From a bacterium (lineage in GTDB: Bacteria; Pseudomonadota; Gammaproteobacteria; Burkholderiales; Methylophilaceae): a stretch of DNA of 18,062 bases. A program made the translations under genes and the position numbers. Shown here in pieces: positions 14,922 to 18,062 of the stretch (position 1 is its first letter; each line of letters starts with the position of its first letter). Under the pieces are notes generated by a model. That model had not been told where the DNA came from and did no database searches. It worked only from the letters and a program-made list of their open reading frames with translations. The DNA is taken from contig DAIDAS010000179.1 of assembly GCA_027310505.1 (NCBI GenBank), forward strand, positions 1 to 18,062, given 5' to 3'.

Positions 14922-15756
14922 GCAGCCAGACCAGCTCGCCGGCTTTCATATCCGGCACTAGTATGAACTTGCCGTCACGGGTCAGGCCGATGTCGGCTGC
15001 CGCCTTGAATCCGTCCTTGAGCAGCTTGACCTCGCCCTGCTTGCTGACGGAAAACACCCGGCCATTCTGCCAGTCGCTGACGTAGATCACACCCTTGGAG
15101 CCGCGCACGATGCCATCGCCGCCGCCGAATCCCTCGGCGACCTTCTCCATCTCACCCGTCCTGATCTTGATGCGATAAAGAATGCCGGAAACGAAATCCA
15201 CTTCCAGCAGTCGCCCCTGGCCATCCATCAGCAGGCCGTTGGGACCCAGCACGCGCGCATCCTTTTCACCGTTGTTGATCAGCGCGACCTTGCCGTTCTT
15301 GCCGATCCGGTAAATCGCCCCACCCTTGCCCTTGAGGTCACCGGTATCAGAAACGTAAATATTGCCCTGCGCGTCGGATTCCAGGTCGTTCAGGAATTGC
15401 GGGGTCACGGGAAAGGCATCGGCGTCGGCAAATACCGTCCACTTGCCGTCCATGCCCACCTTGAGCACGCGTGTCTTGTCGGCCACGAACAGGCTGTTGC
15501 CAAACACGGCCAACCCCTTCGGGTCATTCATGCCGCTGGCGAACACATGCGCCTTGCCGTCCTTGTCGATGACACTGATCTGGCCGTCGCCATCCTTGCC
15601 GAACTCGCCGATCTCGGAAACATAGATGCGTCCATCCGGGCCGACCAGAGCGGATTCCGGGGTCTTGAGGCCTGTGACGACCTGCTCTGCCGCAAGCGTT
15701 GCATTGCCCCACAGTATTGCCATAAGCAGGGCGGCGATCTTCATTGTCTGCTTCAT
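14911..15756 (-). CDS. Periplasmic SMP-30/NHL-type six-bladed beta-propeller protein
   Basis: The 281-residue product starts at an ATG with an AAGGAA ribosome site about 9 nt upstream. It has a Sec signal peptide ending TLAA (about residue 23). About six blade-like repeats with the pattern GPDGRIYVSEIG can be seen through the mature protein, for example DAQGNIYVSDTGD and GSKGVIYVSDWQNG. Residues E34 (PES), N123 (FLND), N173 (GPNG) and D214 (GGDG) sit where the SMP-30/gluconolactonase family carries its metal ligands. A lactonase or esterase-like hydrolase is therefore possible, but a non-catalytic NHL-type binding role cannot be excluded. It is the last gene of the minus-strand group starting with fccB, 36 nt after the preceding gene. 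Confidence 0.85.
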   Translation of the reverse strand: MKQTMKIAALLMAILWGNATLAAEQVVTGLKTPESALVGPDGRIYVSEIGEFGKDGDGQISVIDKDGKAHVFASGMNDPKGLAVFGNSLFVADKTRVLKVGMDGKWTVFADADAFPVTPQFLNDLESDAQGNIYVSDTGDLKGKGGAIYRIGKNGKVALINNGEKDARVLGPNGLLMDGQGRLLEVDFVSGILYRIKIRTGEMEKVAEGFGGGDGIVRGSKGVIYVSDWQNGRVFSVSKQGEVKLLKDGFKAAADIGLTRDGKFILVPDMKAGELVWLPAN

Positions 15757-15792
15757 TGCTCTTATTCCTTTTGTGTAGTTAATTCAATGACA

Positions 15793-16368
15793 TCAGGGAT
15801 TCGGTACCAGGCCAACGATCGCACAAGGGGCATGCGCCACTTTTTCCGCCATCGACAGCCTGATCGCATCCTGCAAGGCAGTGTTCTGGCTGAGCTGATC
15901 GGTGATTTTGCTGAACGCATCAGCAAAAACATCGTAAGAGCGCTGATAATAGAAACTATCAAGGAACCCGTTGCGTTGCGCCTTGGACTTCAAGGTTCCA
16001 ATCGGTTTGCCGTCGGCCCGATAGAAATTGACCTTGAGATCAGCGTAATAGATCTCCATCAACGGATTATAAAAAAGCTGTGGCCTGACCCAGGCGATCA
16101 CATCCGCAGTGTTGCCGCCTTCGCAGGTTGATACCTCGCGAAACATCGGCCGGAACGTATTCTGCGCTACCGCTGCCACGATTTCGCCGCGATTTACCCA
16201 GTATGTGTAATAGGCATGCCGCAGCACGACGGGCTGATTATATTCATGCGGGGCCAGGTAAATCGCCAATGTCGCATTGTGGCTATTGCCGGACGTCTCA
16301 TCGGCCAGCGCCGCAGGGATACTCACCAACATCAGCAAAACTGCCGCCAAATATTTCAACGGTCCCAT
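15793..16368 (-). CDS. Exported 191-residue protein of unknown function
   Basis: I do not recognise this family. The ATG at 16368 has a strong AAGGAG ribosome site 8 nt upstream. The first 22 residues form a Sec signal peptide ending AALA. The mature protein has strand-rich segments (VVLRHAYYTYWVNRGEIVA; LKVNFYRADGKPIGTLKSKA) and a helical C-terminal part. Two cysteines (82 and 182) could form a disulfide. It has no lipobox and no transmembrane segment after the signal. It begins 13 nt after the sorbosone-dehydrogenase-like gene, with its ribosome site in the gap, so the two are very probably co-expressed in the periplasm. Confidence 0.85.
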   Translation of the reverse strand: MGPLKYLAAVLLMLVSIPAALADETSGNSHNATLAIYLAPHEYNQPVVLRHAYYTYWVNRGEIVAAVAQNTFRPMFREVSTCEGGNTADVIAWVRPQLFYNPLMEIYYADLKVNFYRADGKPIGTLKSKAQRNGFLDSFYYQRSYDVFADAFSKITDQLSQNTALQDAIRLSMAEKVAHAPCAIVGLVPNP

Positions 16369-16381
16369 GGTAAAACTCCTT

Positions 16382-17602
16382 TCATTCCCGGTTTTTCTTT
16401 TCGTGGCTGATCCGGTAAATCATGCCTGACCGGTCATCTGAAACATACACTGCGCCGTCCGGCCCGGCAAGCACATCCACCGGCCGTCCCCACGCGCCTT
16501 TATCTGACAGCCATCCGGTAACGAAGTTGCTCACACTCACGGGCTTGCCGTGCACGAAATGCACCCTGACCAGCTTGTACCCAGCCGGCTGCTCACGATT
16601 CCATGAGCCATGCAAAGCCACCAGCGCATCGTTGCGGTATTCGTCCGGGAAATTGGTATTGGCAAGAAAAGTAATACCTATCGGAGTATTGTGGGCGGGC
16701 AAGGTCAAGGCAGGCGGCTGCGCATTCCTGCACACAGCGTCGAGACCGGAGGGGTTGCCGGGCGCATTGGGGTCAGTAACATGCTCGCCCCAGCAATAAG
16801 GCCAACCGTAGTTATTGCCCGGCTCGATACGGTTGAGATGCTCCGGCGGAAGGTCATCCACCGCCTCCCCGCCTTTCCGGTCCGAGCGCATGTCGGCGCC
16901 ATCGTTGGTGGCGTACATGTCGCCGGTCTGCGGATGCCAGGCAAAACCCTGGCTATTGCGCAGACCGGAAGCCCAGATAGGTGAAGTCGGATGCCGGCCA
17001 AGGCTGGGTAATGCCCCTGCAGGCTTGCCATCAACGGTGTAGCGCAGAACCGTAGCCCGCAGGGGATCGGATTCAACGCACACATTGCAGCTGGAGCCCA
17101 CATTGAGATAAAGGAACCCATCCGGCCCCAGCTTGAGTGATTTCAGCGTGTGACCACCAGACGGCAAGCCTGAAACCACCGGAGTCACGGCAGTGGCAGG
17201 CCAGTGGTGGTCAACCTGCTCCAGCCGTACCACCCCATCCTGATTCGCCACATACAATCTGCCGTCGACGAAGGCCAGTCCCTGCGGGGCATTGAGCCGG
17301 TCGGCCACAGTGACGATTTCGTCGGCACGCCCGTCATGGTTACGATCGGTCAGCATCACGACCTTGTTGCCGAAGCCCAATGAAACATAGAGATTGCCGT
17401 CCGGCCCGAAAGCCATGAAACGCGGGCCGCGGAAATAGTCGCTGCCCGCAGGCGTCAGCCGGGCATATACATTGATATGGAAGCCAGCAGGTACTGTCAG
17501 GGAAGAAGCCGGGTCATCCGGCATCGGCAGCACTGGCGCCATGTCCGCACTCGCCGTCACGGCAGGCAGCAATGGCAAGCAGAATGCGAGCAGGCGGTTC
17601 AT
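16382..17602 (-). CDS. Sorbosone/glucose dehydrogenase-like (PQQ-type) beta-propeller protein, exported
   Basis: ATG at 17602 gives 406 residues with a Sec signal peptide ending TASA (about residue 19). A longer frame upstream overlaps fccB and lacks a signal, so it is rejected. Family features of the soluble quinoprotein glucose/sorbosone dehydrogenase group are GGHTLKSLKLGPDGFLYLNV (149-168; H151 could be the catalytic base), SGLRNSQGFAW (212-222), EPGNNYGWPYCWGEH (260-274) and HGSWNRE (331-337). A DRNHDGRADE loop (87-96) resembles a calcium site, and CNVC (172-175) could be a vicinal disulfide or metal site. The enzyme would oxidise a sugar or aldehyde with PQQ in the periplasm, but the true substrate is unknown. 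The start lies 1 nt after the fccB stop, indicating translational coupling. Confidence 0.88.
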   Translation of the reverse strand: MNRLLAFCLPLLPAVTASADMAPVLPMPDDPASSLTVPAGFHINVYARLTPAGSDYFRGPRFMAFGPDGNLYVSLGFGNKVVMLTDRNHDGRADEIVTVADRLNAPQGLAFVDGRLYVANQDGVVRLEQVDHHWPATAVTPVVSGLPSGGHTLKSLKLGPDGFLYLNVGSSCNVCVESDPLRATVLRYTVDGKPAGALPSLGRHPTSPIWASGLRNSQGFAWHPQTGDMYATNDGADMRSDRKGGEAVDDLPPEHLNRIEPGNNYGWPYCWGEHVTDPNAPGNPSGLDAVCRNAQPPALTLPAHNTPIGITFLANTNFPDEYRNDALVALHGSWNREQPAGYKLVRVHFVHGKPVSVSNFVTGWLSDKGAWGRPVDVLAGPDGAVYVSDDRSGMIYRISHEKKNRE

Positions 17603-17603
17603 G

Positions 17604-18062
17604 TCAGCCCAGAACGTCTGACCAGATGTTCTTCGCCCACCACTGGGCGTAATTGCCTTCCTGCTCGCTTGGCTTGTCGGAAACGCCGCCGCCTTCGGCC
17701 GGAAGCATGACTTTCTTCGCCGGATCATAGCGATAGACGTTGGCAACATGCATCGCCAGCTTGTCGGAAACGAAGCTGTAGCAGGTGTTGGCAAATACCG
17801 GCTGCGGATCGGGCGCTTCACCGGACAGCAGGGAAACGATAGCCGAGGCGCACACCTTGGCTTGCGACGTGGCCATGTGCGCCGATTTCGGCAAAGCGGC
17901 AGAAACCGCGTCGCCGATGATATGGACGCCAGGCACGACCCGGGATTCATAAGTCAGGAAATCCACTTCGCACCAGCGCTTGTCGACGTTGGCCGCTCCC
18001 GCCAACTGCGCTGGCTTGCCGGCGCGTTGCGGCGGGATGACATTGAGCACATCGGCCTGCAC
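17604..18062 (-). CDS. fccB: Sulfide dehydrogenase (flavocytochrome c) flavoprotein FccB, C-terminal part, 5' end cut by window edge
   Basis: The last 152 residues of a flavoprotein of the flavocytochrome c sulfide dehydrogenase family are visible. The complex oxidises sulfide in the periplasm and passes electrons to a c-type cytochrome. Recognisable blocks are ADVLNVIPPQRAGKPAQLAG, then RWCEVDF, ESRVVPGVHIIGDAV (the GD motif that contacts FAD), PKSAHMATSQAKVCASAI and TCYSFVSDKLAMHVANVY. The cysteine in RWC corresponds to one of the redox-active disulfide pair of this family; its partner would lie upstream, outside the window. The apparent first codon (GTG at the edge) is internal to the gene, not its start. 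The cytochrome partner gene is not visible. SoxF, a close relative in sox clusters, is an alternative name. Confidence 0.9.
   Translation of the reverse strand: MQADVLNVIPPQRAGKPAQLAGAANVDKRWCEVDFLTYESRVVPGVHIIGDAVSAALPKSAHMATSQAKVCASAIVSLLSGEAPDPQPVFANTCYSFVSDKLAMHVANVYRYDPAKKVMLPAEGGGVSDKPSEQEGNYAQWWAKNIWSDVLG

Noticed and set aside
17603..17950. 116-codon N-terminal extension of the sorbosone-dehydrogenase-like gene
   Set aside because: It overlaps fccB, which has clear family motifs in another frame. The internal ATG at 17602 begins a proper signal peptide.

Overview
The window looks like a Gram-negative, polarly or peritrichously flagellated betaproteobacterium, probably of the Nitrosomonadales/sulfur-oxidiser type. 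It carries a complete rod-hook-ring gene series including P- and L-ring genes, which implies an outer membrane. It also carries the end of a flavocytochrome c sulfide dehydrogenase flavoprotein gene, and the proteins resemble betaproteobacterial families. The taxonomic call is an inference from gene content; no rRNA or other marker is present.

Positions 1-8448 (minus strand) hold one tightly packed flagellar operon read right to left: flgB, flgC, flgD, flgE, flgF, flgG, flgH, flgI, flgJ and flgK (flgK runs off the left edge). It encodes the rod (FlgB, C, F, G, with FlgJ as rod cap and peptidoglycan hydrolase), the hook (FlgE with cap FlgD), the L- and P-rings (FlgH, FlgI) and the first hook-filament junction protein. 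Gaps are 0-18 nt, except 56 nt before flgK, where a FliA (sigma-28)-like promoter can be read. Upstream of flgB is a well-matched sigma-54 (-24/-12) promoter preceded by a cluster of CGGCAA/TTGCCG boxes. Together these suggest an RpoN plus NtrC-type activator hierarchy for this operon.

Positions 8612-11136 hold a divergent pair: a GGDEF diguanylate cyclase (minus strand) inserted between flgB and flgA, and flgA (plus strand), the P-ring chaperone. Their 74-nt shared control region contains a perfect 8-bp inverted repeat whose two arms each read TAGAAT. flgM and flgN do not follow flgA.

Positions 11174-14897 (plus strand) hold an exported-protein block: a 113-residue highly charged periplasmic protein with an internal repeat, a terminator-like hairpin, then a three-gene operon of an EF-hand protein, a DUF1800 protein and a Tat-exported DUF1501 protein. 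The upstream region has a 10-bp-period direct repeat like an OmpR-family binding site, and two small hairpins. The biochemical function of this block is not known, and it is the best candidate for an undescribed system here.

Positions 14911-18062 (minus strand) hold a second operon read right to left: the C-terminal part of fccB (sulfide dehydrogenase flavoprotein), a sorbosone/glucose dehydrogenase-like beta-propeller, an exported 191-residue protein of unknown function, and an SMP-30/NHL-type beta-propeller. No tRNA, rRNA, CRISPR array or insertion sequence was seen, and no stretch longer than 300 bases lacks a gene.
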